Below, piece by piece: positions 34,010 through 44,800 of a stretch of DNA of 64,000 bases (positions are counted from its first letter, which is position 1; every line of letters starts with the position of its first letter). The notes under the pieces are model-generated. The model saw only the letters and a program-made list of their open reading frames with translations, ran no database searches and had not been told where the DNA came from. Position numbers and translations under genes: made by a program. Origin of the DNA: UMGS75 sp964507405 (GTDB lineage Bacteria > Bacillota_I > Bacilli_A > ML615J-28 > CAG-313); assembly GCA_964507405.1 (NCBI GenBank), contig CAZDPJ010000002.1:37822-101821 (forward strand), in the 5' to 3' direction.

Positions 34010-35017
34010 ATGTTTAAATATATAATTAAAAGATTGCTGATTTCCATAATAATTTTACTAGGTGTTTCACTTATTATATATTCTCTAGTAAGACTAATGC
34101 CAAACAATTATGTTGAATCTAAATATGCTGAACAATTATCGCAAGGTACTTTAACTGAAGCAGATATTCAACATTTTAAAGAATTATATGGAATAGGTGA
34201 TGATTCATTTAAAGGTATTGTAGGTGGATATTTTAAATGGTTAGGAAATCTTTGTAAAGGTGACTTAGGTACTTCTTTTAAATATGAAAAACCGGTCGCA
34301 ACAGTTATAACAGAAAATATGTGGATTTCATTTGCAATAGCAATAATAGCTACCATCTTACAGTTTTTGATAGCTATTCCGCTGGGGATATCAAGTGCAA
34401 CCCATCAATATTCAATTAGAGATTATACTGTTACTGTGTTTACGATGATTGGTATTTCACTCCCAACATATTTCTTCGCAGCAATAGTAATTAAAATCTT
34501 TTCTGTAAATTTAGGTTGGTTACCTGCTAATGGTTTAATATCTCCAACCGCAAACTACGCAGCAAATTGTGCTGGTTCATTCCAAAAGTTTGGTGATATT
34601 TTAAAACACTTAGTTTTACCTATTTTTGTTAGTGTAATTTTATCAATTGGTGGTTTAATGCGTTATACTAGAACTAATACTTTAGAAGTATTAGGTGCTG
34701 ATTATATTCGTACTGCTCGTGCAAAGGGTTTATCAGAAAATAAAGTTATTTATAAACATGCTTTTAGAAATACAATGATTCCCCTTGTAACATTACTTGC
34801 GGGGATACTACCTTCATTATTTGGTGGTATGATGATTACCGAAGAAGTATTTTCAATTGATGGAATTGGTCGACTTGCTTATAATGCCCTAATGGAAGGC
34901 GATATTCCATTTGTTATGGGATATAATATGTTTTTAGCAGTTCTTACAGTTATTGGAACACTATTATCTGATTTAATGTATTCAATAGTTGATCCAAGAG
35001 TTAAACTTGGAAAGTAG
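34010..35017 (+). CDS. oppB: Oligopeptide ABC transporter permease OppB
   Basis: A 335-residue permease starting MFKYIIKRLLISIIILLGVSLIIYSLVRLMP at ATG 34010, which has AAAAGGAG upstream; the longer in-frame ATG at 33956 starts inside the hairpin and is rejected. It has six membrane helices and the EAA coupling loop (GADYIRTARAKGLSENKVIYKHAFRNTMIPLVTLLA), followed by FGGMMITEEVFSIDGIGRLAYNAL, all typical of OppB/DppB. It should form the translocation pore with OppC. Confidence 0.93.
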   Translation: MFKYIIKRLLISIIILLGVSLIIYSLVRLMPNNYVESKYAEQLSQGTLTEADIQHFKELYGIGDDSFKGIVGGYFKWLGNLCKGDLGTSFKYEKPVATVITENMWISFAIAIIATILQFLIAIPLGISSATHQYSIRDYTVTVFTMIGISLPTYFFAAIVIKIFSVNLGWLPANGLISPTANYAANCAGSFQKFGDILKHLVLPIFVSVILSIGGLMRYTRTNTLEVLGADYIRTARAKGLSENKVIYKHAFRNTMIPLVTLLAGILPSLFGGMMITEEVFSIDGIGRLAYNALMEGDIPFVMGYNMFLAVLTVIGTLLSDLMYSIVDPRVKLGK

Positions 35018-35026
35018 GTGAGAAGA

Positions 35027-35281
35027 ATGTTGATAGTTTTATTAATATTAATACCTTCTTTAATACTTATTATTACTCCTTTAGTTTTAAAGTTAATAAA
35101 TGTGATTAAAGAATATAAAAAAGAAATTAAAAAAATTGAAACTACTGTTGTTAAAAAAGAAGAAATAATAATTAAAAAGAATGTTAATACAAAAGATAAA
35201 TTATTTATAAAAATGAAACAAGCAGAAAATGATAATCCCCTAGAGATTAATGTTTCAAAAATAGCAGAAGAAGGAAAGTAG
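35027..35281 (+). CDS. Small single-pass membrane protein between oppB and oppC (unknown)
   Basis: An 84-residue protein: one membrane helix (MLIVLLILIPSLILIITPLVLKL) followed by a basic, helical cytoplasmic tail rich in Lys and Glu, ending VSKIAEEGK. I start it at ATG 35027, five bases after AGGTGA; the GTG at 35018 lies inside that ribosome-binding site. It is nine bases from both neighbours and in frame with the operon rhythm, so it is very likely translated. Standard opp operons have no gene here. It may be an accessory subunit of the permease (inference). No family recognised. Confidence 0.7.
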   Translation: MLIVLLILIPSLILIITPLVLKLINVIKEYKKEIKKIETTVVKKEEIIIKKNVNTKDKLFIKMKQAENDNPLEINVSKIAEEGK

Positions 35282-35290
35282 GTGTAATGA

Positions 35291-36364
35291 ATGGAAACAG
35301 AAAACAATAATCTAAATGAAAATCCTACGCTTACTGATGAGGTTAATACAGAATCAATAGAAGAAACTTATAAAGAAATGAGTCCAATACGACTTGTACT
35401 TAGAAGATTCTTTCGTTCTAAATTATCAATTGTGGGAATTGTAATGATTGTCTTCTTATTCTTATTTTCTTTCTTAGGCCCGGTTATTTATTCTAAATGG
35501 GGTGAAGAAGAAGTTGATAGAAGTACAGTATATAAAGAAACTTCAGAAATGATTACTTATGTTGATGAAAATGGTGTTGAACAAATTGTTCAAGAAGTTG
35601 TCACAATTGAACATTCATATAATCAATATGCAAGTCCTAGTAAAGACCATTTACTTGGAACTGACGAACATGGAATGGATGTCTTTACACGATTAATGTA
35701 TGGTGGTAGAATCTCACTTGCAATTGGTTTTATTGTTGTAATTTTAGAAACTATAATTGGTATAATTCTTGGTAGCATTGCTGGATATTGTGGCGGATGG
35801 GTTGACCAAATTATAATGCGAATAGTTGATATATTTAACTGTATACCAACTTTACCTATCTTACTTATTGCCTCAGCCATCATTGATGCTAGGTTCAATG
35901 TTGAAATGGGAACCGCAATAAGTTCTACACAAAGAATATATATTTTAATGGTAATAATTACAATATTTAGTTGGAGTGGTGTTGCAAGACTTGTTCGTGG
36001 TCAAATTCTTGCTTTAAGAGAACAAGAATATATTACCGCAACAGAAGTTATGGGTCTTCCAACATGGCGTAAAATATTAAAACATTTAGTTCCAAATGTA
36101 ATGCCTCAATTAATAGTTTCAATGACACTTGGTTTAGGTAGTGTAATTTTATATGAATCAACACTTAGTTATTTAGGTCTTGGTGTTCAACTTCCTAAAG
36201 CAGCATGGGGTACAATGATTGCCGCATCTAAAACAAGAGAAGTACTTCAATATCATACTAATGTGTGGTTACCTGCGGGTATTATGATTGTTATTGCGGT
36301 ACTTGGATTCAACTTCCTTGGTGACAGTCTAAGAGATGCGATGGATCCAAAGGCGAAGAAGTAG
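35291..36364 (+). CDS. oppC: Oligopeptide ABC transporter permease OppC
   Basis: A 357-residue permease. An N-terminal cytoplasmic segment ends SPIRLVLRRFFRSKLSIVGIVMIVFLF, the usual OppC start. The first external loop is longer than usual and charged (about 65-115). HLLGTDEHGMDVFTRLMYGGRISLAIG, the EAA loop (EYITATEVMGLPTWRKILKHLVPNVMPQLIV) and the C-terminal NFLGDSLRDAMDPKAKK are all typical. Six membrane helices are evident. It pairs with OppB in the transporter. Confidence 0.93.
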   Translation: METENNNLNENPTLTDEVNTESIEETYKEMSPIRLVLRRFFRSKLSIVGIVMIVFLFLFSFLGPVIYSKWGEEEVDRSTVYKETSEMITYVDENGVEQIVQEVVTIEHSYNQYASPSKDHLLGTDEHGMDVFTRLMYGGRISLAIGFIVVILETIIGIILGSIAGYCGGWVDQIIMRIVDIFNCIPTLPILLIASAIIDARFNVEMGTAISSTQRIYILMVIITIFSWSGVARLVRGQILALREQEYITATEVMGLPTWRKILKHLVPNVMPQLIVSMTLGLGSVILYESTLSYLGLGVQLPKAAWGTMIAASKTREVLQYHTNVWLPAGIMIVIAVLGFNFLGDSLRDAMDPKAKK

Positions 36365-36373
36365 GTGGTTTAT

Positions 36374-37552
36374 ATGAAAGAAACTAAAAAATCTTCAAAT
36401 TATATTACAATAAAAGAAAGTAGAAAGATTATTAAGTATAACATTAAACAAATGAAGTATTATGAATCACTTAAAAAACAAAATAAAACTGTTGATGAAT
36501 ATACTTCCATTATGAAAGATGAAAATAATTTAATTGAAATCGATAATCTTAAGACTTGTTTCTTTACTGATAATGGTACAGTTATGAGTGTTAATGGCGT
36601 ATCCTTTAACATTCCTAAAAATAAAATAATTGGTGTGGTAGGTGAATCTGGTTGTGGTAAAAGCGTTACTTCTCTTTCTATAATGCAATTAGTTCAAGCC
36701 CCTCAAGGCCAAGTTATTGATGGTGAAATTAGATATAATACAGATGATCTTGGACGAAATAATCTTAATCAAAAACTTGCGTATGATATAACTAAAATGC
36801 CAACCAAAGAAATGTATAAAATTCGTGGTAAAGATATTACAATGATTTTCCAAGAACCTATGACTAGTTTAAATCCTGTATTTACAATTGGTTATCAATT
36901 AGATGAAGTATCATTTATTCATACTCCGTCAATCACAAAAGAAGAAGCTAAACAACATAGTATTGAAATGTTAAAAAAAGTTGGTATTTCAATGCCAGAA
37001 CATGTATATAAATCATATCCTCATGAATTATCAGGAGGTATGAGACAAAGAGTAATGATTGCAATGGCTTTAGTCGGAAATCCTAAATTAATTATTGCTG
37101 ATGAACCTACAACTGCACTTGATGTTACTATTCAAGCTCAAATCCTAGAATTATTAAAAGAATTACAAAAAGAACAAGGTTGTTCAATTATGTTAATTAC
37201 TCATGACCTTGGTGTTATTGCGGAGATGGCAGATGAAGTTGTAGTTATGTATGCTGGACGTGTAATTGAAAAAGGAACTGCTCATGAAATATTCCATAAT
37301 CCATTACATCCTTATACAATTGGATTACAAAAGTCTAAACCTTTAATTACTTCAAGTTCAACAGAACCTTTATATTCAATACCTGGTCAAGTACCTAATC
37401 CAATTAATTTACCTAATACTTGTTACTTTAAAAATAGATGTAATAAATGTATTAATAAATGTAATAATGATTATCCATATGAAATTAAAGTTAGTGATAC
37501 TCATTATGTATCTTGTTATTTATATAGTGAGGAGGTAAAAGAAAATGAATAA
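36374..37552 (+). CDS. oppD: Oligopeptide ABC transporter ATPase OppD
   Basis: A 392-residue ATPase. The start is ATG 36374 (MKETKKSSN) after AGGTGG; GTG 36365 overlaps that site. An unusual ~45-residue basic N-terminal extension precedes LIEIDNLKTCFFTDNGTVMSVNGVSF. Walker A is GESGCGKS, the signature LSGGMRQRVMIAMAL, and Walker B LIIADEPTTALD, with the switch LITHDLG. The C-terminal oligopeptide-specific region contains four closely spaced cysteines (CYFKNRCNKCINKC) and one more in the final segment (YVSCYL). It overlaps oppF by eight bases. Confidence 0.95.
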   Translation: MKETKKSSNYITIKESRKIIKYNIKQMKYYESLKKQNKTVDEYTSIMKDENNLIEIDNLKTCFFTDNGTVMSVNGVSFNIPKNKIIGVVGESGCGKSVTSLSIMQLVQAPQGQVIDGEIRYNTDDLGRNNLNQKLAYDITKMPTKEMYKIRGKDITMIFQEPMTSLNPVFTIGYQLDEVSFIHTPSITKEEAKQHSIEMLKKVGISMPEHVYKSYPHELSGGMRQRVMIAMALVGNPKLIIADEPTTALDVTIQAQILELLKELQKEQGCSIMLITHDLGVIAEMADEVVVMYAGRVIEKGTAHEIFHNPLHPYTIGLQKSKPLITSSSTEPLYSIPGQVPNPINLPNTCYFKNRCNKCINKCNNDYPYEIKVSDTHYVSCYLYSEEVKENE

Positions 37553-38648
37553 TCCTGAAAATAAACAGTTTGATACTCCTCAAACTACCAAGATGCTTGA
37601 AGTTAAAAATTTAAAGAAATATTTTCCATTAAATAAAAACTTTTTTGGAAAAGCACAATCTTATTTAAAAGCTGTTGATAATATTACTTTTGATGTTGAA
37701 AAAGGACAAACAATTGGAATTGTTGGTGAATCAGGATGTGGCAAAACAACCCTTGGTCGTACAATTCTAAAGTTATATGAAAGTGACGGCGGACAAATAA
37801 TTTTTAATGGTATTGATATAACTGATATTAAGAAAAAACAAATGCGAAAATATCGTACCGATATTCAGTTAATATTCCAAGACCCTTATTCTAGTTTACC
37901 ACCTAGAATGACGGTTGGAAGTATTATTGCTGAAGCTGTTAAAGTACATAAGATTGTACCTAAAGAAAAAGTAAGAGAATATGTTTACGATATTATGAAA
38001 AAATGTGGTTTACAACCTCAATATTATGATCGTTATCCTCATGAATTTTCTGGTGGTCAACGTCAAAGAATTTGTATAGCAAGAGCGCTTGCGGTTAAAC
38101 CTAAACTTGTTATATGTGATGAACCTGTTAGCGCCCTAGATGTATCAATTCAAGCCCAAATTATAAATTTATTAAAAGAATTACAACAAACAATGGGATT
38201 TACTTATGTCTTTATATCTCATGATTTATCGGTTGTTAAATATATTACTGATAAGATTTTAGTTATGTATTTAGGAAATACAATGGAACTTGGGAAAACT
38301 GATGAAATATTTGATAATCCTTTACATCCTTATACTAAGGCTTTGTTCTCAGCTGTACCTGTTCCAGATCCTGATATAAAAATGCAAAGAATTATTTTAA
38401 AAGGCGATATTCCATCACCTGCTAATCCTCCAAAGGGATGTAAATTCCATACAAGATGTTCAGAATGCATGAATGTATGTAAGTATAAGAATCCTGAATA
38501 TATAGAAGCTAAACCTGATCATTTTGTTGCTTGTCATTTATATAATTCAGAAATAATGAATAATTTAGATTATTATAATGAAGAGTATGAAAGATTAGAG
38601 AAAGAATCAAAAGAAAAAGAAAAAGAAAATGAAAAAGAAAAAAGATAA
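37545..38648 (+). CDS. oppF: Oligopeptide ABC transporter ATPase OppF
   Basis: A 367-residue ATPase starting inside the end of oppD behind GAGGAGG. It has the OppF-type opening LEVKNLKKYFPLNKNFFGKAQSYLKAVDNITFDV, Walker A GESGCGKT, QDPYSSLPPRMTVGSII, signature FSGGQRQRICIARAL, Walker B LVICDEPVSALD and the switch FISHDLSVVKYI. The oligopeptide C-terminal domain (CKFHTRCSECMNVC) is present. The last ~20 residues are an extreme Glu/Lys tail absent from typical OppF, and the next small gene begins within it. Confidence 0.95.
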   Translation: MNNPENKQFDTPQTTKMLEVKNLKKYFPLNKNFFGKAQSYLKAVDNITFDVEKGQTIGIVGESGCGKTTLGRTILKLYESDGGQIIFNGIDITDIKKKQMRKYRTDIQLIFQDPYSSLPPRMTVGSIIAEAVKVHKIVPKEKVREYVYDIMKKCGLQPQYYDRYPHEFSGGQRQRICIARALAVKPKLVICDEPVSALDVSIQAQIINLLKELQQTMGFTYVFISHDLSVVKYITDKILVMYLGNTMELGKTDEIFDNPLHPYTKALFSAVPVPDPDIKMQRIILKGDIPSPANPPKGCKFHTRCSECMNVCKYKNPEYIEAKPDHFVACHLYNSEIMNNLDYYNEEYERLEKESKEKEKENEKEKR

Positions 38649-38856
38649 ATATATTGATGATGGCCATACGATTTACAATATGGATGTTGATGGTATGCCA
38701 CATAGAAGAGTTCATAAAAATGATGGAATAGAATTAACAAAAAAAGAAAGAAGAGCTTTACAGTTAGCCGCATTACTTCATTATTTACCAATATTATTTG
38801 GAGTAATACTTTGTTTTACAATTGCTATTTTATTAATATTTTTATGGCTTAAATAA
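38629..38856 (+). CDS. Small C-terminally anchored membrane protein after oppF (unknown)
   Basis: A 75-residue protein beginning inside the oppF Glu/Lys tail (20-base overlap), so probably translated by coupling; no separate strong ribosome-binding site is seen. The N-terminal ~45 residues are charged (IDDGHTIYNMDVDGMPHRRVH, then LTKKERRALQLAALLHYLP) and the last ~25 form one membrane helix. It is followed after 20 bases by the giant protease gene. It could be an accessory of the transporter or of the exoprotein export step; neither is shown. An antisense reading frame here lacks coding character. Confidence 0.65.
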   Translation: MKKKKDKYIDDGHTIYNMDVDGMPHRRVHKNDGIELTKKERRALQLAALLHYLPILFGVILCFTIAILLIFLWLK

Positions 38857-38876
38857 ATTTTTAGGAAGGAGATAAC

Positions 38877-41800
38877 ATGCGAAAGAAAATTCTTACTGCC
38901 TTGATGCTTGTACTTACTATTTTTACTTGTACTGCTTGTGCTCAAACTAAAGATACACCCGTTGAAAATAGTAATCCTCAAAAGTTACAAATATTAAAGA
39001 GTGATTTAAAACTTACTCAAGAACAAGTAATGTCACAAATTAAGGCAGAACATTTAATAGAAAATAATGGATATTTAGATAATGATGAAGTAGTAACAAT
39101 TATAACGCTTAATACTCCATCATTAATGGATAATTATTTAGATTTTGGATATTTGACATATAAATCAGTATCTGAATATGCGCTTTCTAATCAAGGTAAA
39201 ATTGATACGAAAAAAATAGAAGCAGAACAAAATCAAATAATTAATGAATTAATGCAAGATAATTTAATTGATAGTGTTCAATATAAGTATGGAACAATCC
39301 TTAATGGTATTGCTGTAAAAACAACATATAAAAACTTTGAAAAACTATCAAATAATAAAAATATTAAATCTACTATTTTATCTGATACTTATAACTTACC
39401 ACAAGCTTCAAAAGAAGATGGTTCTAGTTATAATGCGGTAGAAAATATTGTTGAAGTATACCCTACAGGAATTTATAAATCTGATGTTGTTAGTTCTTTA
39501 GGTATTACAGGCAAAGGTACAGTTGTTGCTGTACTTGACTCTGGTTTTGACTGTAGTCATACAGTATTCCAAAATGCCCCTACTAATCCTAAATTAAATG
39601 CAACTATTATTGGTAATGCTATTAATGCATCTGAAGAAAATAAAGTATTAAATGCTGTTAAATTTACAAAAAATTTAAAAGTAACTGATGTATATTATAG
39701 TTCAAAAATTCCTTTTGCTTATGACTATGCTGATAAAGACACTGATGTATATCCATATGATTCCGAACATGGTACTCATGTTGCTGGTATCATTGGTGGT
39801 TCAGATGATGTAATTACTGGTATTGCAATTGATACACAACTTGTATTGATGAAGGTTTTCCCAGACCTTGATTCTGGTGGTAAAACTGAAGATATTATGG
39901 CAGCTTTAGAGGATGCTGTATTACTAGGTGTTGACGCAATTAATATGTCACTTGGTTCATCTTGTGGTTTTGCTAGAGAAGCTGATAACGATGCTTTAAA
40001 TGAATTATATGATAAGATTGATGAAAGTGGTATTAGTTTAATTACAGCCGCAAGTAACTCTTATTCATCTGGTTATGGTGGTGAACAAGGAAATACAAAC
40101 TTTGTTACTAACCCTGATTCAGGTACAGTTGGTTCTCCATCAACATACGATGCCGCATTATCGGTTGCTTCAATTAGTGGTGTTAAAAGTAGTTATTTAG
40201 TAGCTAATAATAATCAAGTTATATTCTTTAAAGAATCAAATAGTATTAGTGGAAAAGAAAATAACTTCTTTGATGATTTATTTAAAAATTTAGGTAAACA
40301 AAATGAAAAAGAAGTTACGCTAGAATATGTAACAGTTCCTGGTGTTGGTTCTAAATCAAGTTATAATAACATTGATGTTAGAGGTAAAATTGCATTAGTA
40401 AAACGTGGAGATAACACATTTGAAGAAAAAACTTTATATGCTAAACGTGCTGGTGCTGTTGCTTGTATTATCTATAACAACATTGATGGTGATATTATCA
40501 TGTCAATGGGTAAACAAAATGACTATATTCCTACTATTTCAATATCAAAAGATGATGGTACATTACTTGCAAGTGTTGCAAGTGGAACAATGGTAATTAG
40601 CTATAATAACCAAGCTGGTCCATTTATGTCTGACTTCTCAAGTTGGGGTCCAACTCCATCTCTTGGTTTAAAACCAGAAATTACTGCTCATGGTGGAAAA
40701 ATTAAATCTGCTATTCCTGGTGGAGAATATGATGAACTTAGTGGTACATCAATGGCTACTCCAAACCTATGTGGTATTGTTGTATTAATTAGACAATATC
40801 TAATGGATAGATATCCTGATAAGTCCGCAAAAGAAATATCTGTTTTAACTAATCAATTGTTAATGTCAACTGCTTCAATTATTTTAAATGAAGAAGGTAA
40901 TCCTTATTCTCCTCGTAAACAAGGAGCAGGACTTGCAAGTATTAGAAGTGTTGTAAATACGAAAGCTTATATTACTGTAGATGGAATTGATCGTACTAAA
41001 TTAGAATTAAAAGATGACCCTACTCGTAGTGGAAAATATGAAATGATATTTAATGTTGTAAATTTATCAGAAACTGATTATGCAAGTTATGATTTATCTG
41101 TTATTGGTATGACGGAAAGTGTTTCAACATCTGATGAAAAACACGTTGCGGAAAAAGCTACTATTTTAAGTGGTACAACTAAGGTTGAACTTTTAAGTGA
41201 AGGTACATTAGAAAATAAAACATTAACTCTAAATCCTGGTCAAACTGTTAAAGTAAAAGTTACTTATAAGTTATCTGAACAAGATAAAAAGATGATTGAT
41301 GAATTATTCCCTTATGGAATGTATGTTGAAGGTTTTGTTAAGTTAGAATCTAAAGATACAAATAAAGAAACTTGCGTTGACTTAAATGTTCCATTCCTTG
41401 GTTTTTATGGAGATTGGTCAGAAGCACCAATGTTTGATAAAACTTATTATGAAGTTGAAAAAGAAGCACATGATGCTTCAATTGATGATGAAGATAAATT
41501 AAAAGCTGATTATTACGTAACTACTCCATATGGATCTTACTTATATAATTATTTAATTCCACTTGGTACTTACCTTTATGATGTAGATGAAAGTATGTAT
41601 GATAAGATTCCAGCATCAACTGATCACATTGCTATTTCTAATGTTCTAGGAACAATTGATGGTATTGCTGCGGTATATGCAGGACTGTTAAGAAATGCTA
41701 AAACAATGACATTTACCATAACTGATAAAGTTACAGGTGAAGTAATTAAAGAATATGTTGACTATAATGCAACTAAAGCTTACTCAATGGGTGGTGCTCC

Positions 41801-44800
41801 ATATCCATATTTTGATTATTTAAGATGGCATTCAACTGAACTTGGATTAATCAATAATCGTCAATATGAATTTAAGATGAGCGGTTTATTAGATTATGAA
41901 AATAATGGTGCTGAAACTAATGTAAGAAATACATTTAGCTTTGATTTCTATTTAGATGATGAAGCTCCAATTATTAAAGATGTTGAATATGAGAAAAAAT
42001 ATGATAAGACACTTAAAAAAGATCGTTATTATATTACAATGACCGTTTATGATAATCAATATGTTCAATCAATTAGTCCTTTAATCTTTACATCTTCTTC
42101 AACATATGCATTACTTACAGAAAATCCAATTCCTGTATATTCAGAAAGAGGTAAAGATACAGTAGTTAAATTTGAAATTACAGATTATTTAGAAGATATT
42201 TATGATGATTCAATTATAACTAGTGCTCTTGCATTCTCAGTAGATGACTATGCATTAAACTCTAATATTTATTTATGTCAATTACCGGGAACAAAGGGTG
42301 AATTTAAATTTACTAAAGATGGAACAATGGATGGACTTGATTTAATTGTATTATCTATGTATGAAGACGAAATAATTGATGTTACTAAATATTTAGCAAC
42401 ATCAGATAAAACAATTGATGATGATAAAGCTTATTTAAATCACTTAGTATGGACTAGTTCAAATGAACAAGTTGCTGAAGTGAAGGAAGGTCAAATTAAA
42501 TGTTTAAAAGCTGGTCGTGCAACAATTACTGCATATGAGGCTTATGATGGTAATCAAGCTATTTTGATTATAAATGTTAAAGAAAGACCTAATTCTGAAT
42601 TTGAAAATAGTAAAAATAATGTTGTTGATATTGATGATGCAAAATTAAAATCATTACGTTTCTCATATTTTGATACAAAGTTTGCTTATTCAAGAGCTGC
42701 TCAAACAAGTAAAATTGGTTCAACTGGTGACCGTACATTTATTAATAGCTTAAGTGGATTAAGTTTCTATCCTGGTGAACAAATTAAATTATATTATGAT
42801 GTTAACCCTTGGTATGTTGAAGATAAGTATCAATTTAAATTTGAATCTACTGACCCAAGTGTTGCGACTGTCGATGAAGATGGTGTTGTAACGGGATTAA
42901 AAGAAGGTTCAACAATCATTACTTTAACAACTCCAGATTCTAAAATTAATGCTAGTATTGTTATTAATATTAATAATCCATTTGTAATTGAAAATCGAAC
43001 TTTGATTGCTTATAAAGGTATTGGTGATGAAAATGGTGTTGTTGAAATACCTGATGATGAAGGTATTTTATATATAGGTGCCTATGCATTCTGTTTATAT
43101 GAAACGGATAGAACAATTGAAGTAGATGAAGATGACTATGATAAAAATAAAATTCCAGCAAGTAATCCAGAAATTAAGAAAGTAATTATTCCCGAAGGGG
43201 TTGAAGAAATTCAAAAATATGCTTTCTATAATTGTGGCAGCTTAGAGGAAGTTGTTATTCCATCATCTACTAAGATAATTAGAGAATATGCTTTCTGTAG
43301 AGATAAAAAATTAGAAAAGATTAATTTAGATACAATTACTGTTATTGGTAGAGAAGCATTTAAGGAATGTAAAAAATTAGATAATATTAAATTACCTAAG
43401 ATTTATGCAATTGGTGTTAAAGCATTTAATGGATGTGAAAAATTATCAAAAGTTGATTTAACTACTTTACGTAACAGTGGAAGAGAAGCATTTAGAGATT
43501 GTACTTCTTTAACTGAAGTTAAATTATCAGAAAATACAAAACTTTCTGAAGGAATGTTTTATAATAGTGGTTTATTAAGTGTAGATATTTATGAACAAGT
43601 TCAAATTCCTGCTTCATGTTTTGAATTATGTAAAGAATTAACTAGTGTAACTATACATAATGATATCGTTGAAATTGGTGAAAGAGCATTTAGTAGTTGT
43701 TCTAAACTTGAAGATGTTAATTTTAGTTCTAATATTGAAAAACTTGGTGAACTTGCGTTCTATCAATGTGCTAATCTTGAAAAGATTAAATTACCTAATA
43801 ACTTAGTGACAATAGGAAAAAATTGTTTCTATAAATGTGAAAAATTAGAAAGTGTTGAATTTGATGAAAACACAATTTGGGAAAATCTTGATAATTCAGC
43901 ATTCTTAAAAACAAATTTAACTAACTTTGTAGTTAACGCTTCAAATAAAAATTATAAGAGTGAAAATGGTTTATTATTAAATCAAGATGGTACTATTATT
44001 ATTTTAGCTTTAACTAATTATTTTAATGAAGTATTAGATGTTGAAAATAATAACTATGTTATTGAAGAAAAATATAAAGAAATTTCATCAGGTGCTTTTG
44101 CTGGTATCAATTTCAGTACTGTTGAAATTAAAAATAAAAATATGATTATTGGTTCATATGCATTTGCGCATAGTGATACAATTAGTAAGATTACCTTACC
44201 AGCTGATGGTAAAGTTAAAGTTGCAGATTATGCTTTCTATTGTGATGCTAACTTAAAAGAAGTAACAAACTTAGGTGTTGCAACTTCAATTGGTGAATTT
44301 GCTTTTGCTAAAACAGGACTAACTAATGCTGTTGTTGGTGATAATGTTACTTGTGGTATGGGTGCATTTACGGAATCTTTAGTCGAAGAAGTTACTTTAG
44401 GAAATAATGTTACTCTTGAATTTGGTGTATTCCAAAATTGTAAATCTTTAGTAAAAGTTGTTATGCCTACTGATGGATTTGTTAAAATTGGTACAGCATG
44501 TTTCGCAAATGATATTCAATTATCTAATATTGATTTATCAAGAGTATCTGATGAATTAGGCCAAGAAGCATTCTTTAATTGTACTAAATTAAAAGTTGCT
44601 AACTTAGCTAATGTTACAATTGTAGGTAAATATGCATTTGCTGATTGTGCTGCTTTATCTAGTGTACAACTTCCAAAAGTAGTAGAAATTAGAGAAGGTG
44701 CATTTACCCAATATTCTACTTATGGCTCTGCTCCTACATTTAGTGAAATTAAATTACCAAGTACGCTTAAAGTTATTAGTGCTGGTGCTTTCGCCGCATG

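Noticed and set aside
38509..38791. Open frames on the minus strand opposite the end of oppF
   Set aside because: They arise from the Glu/Lys codon run read backwards as Phe/Leu/Ser runs.
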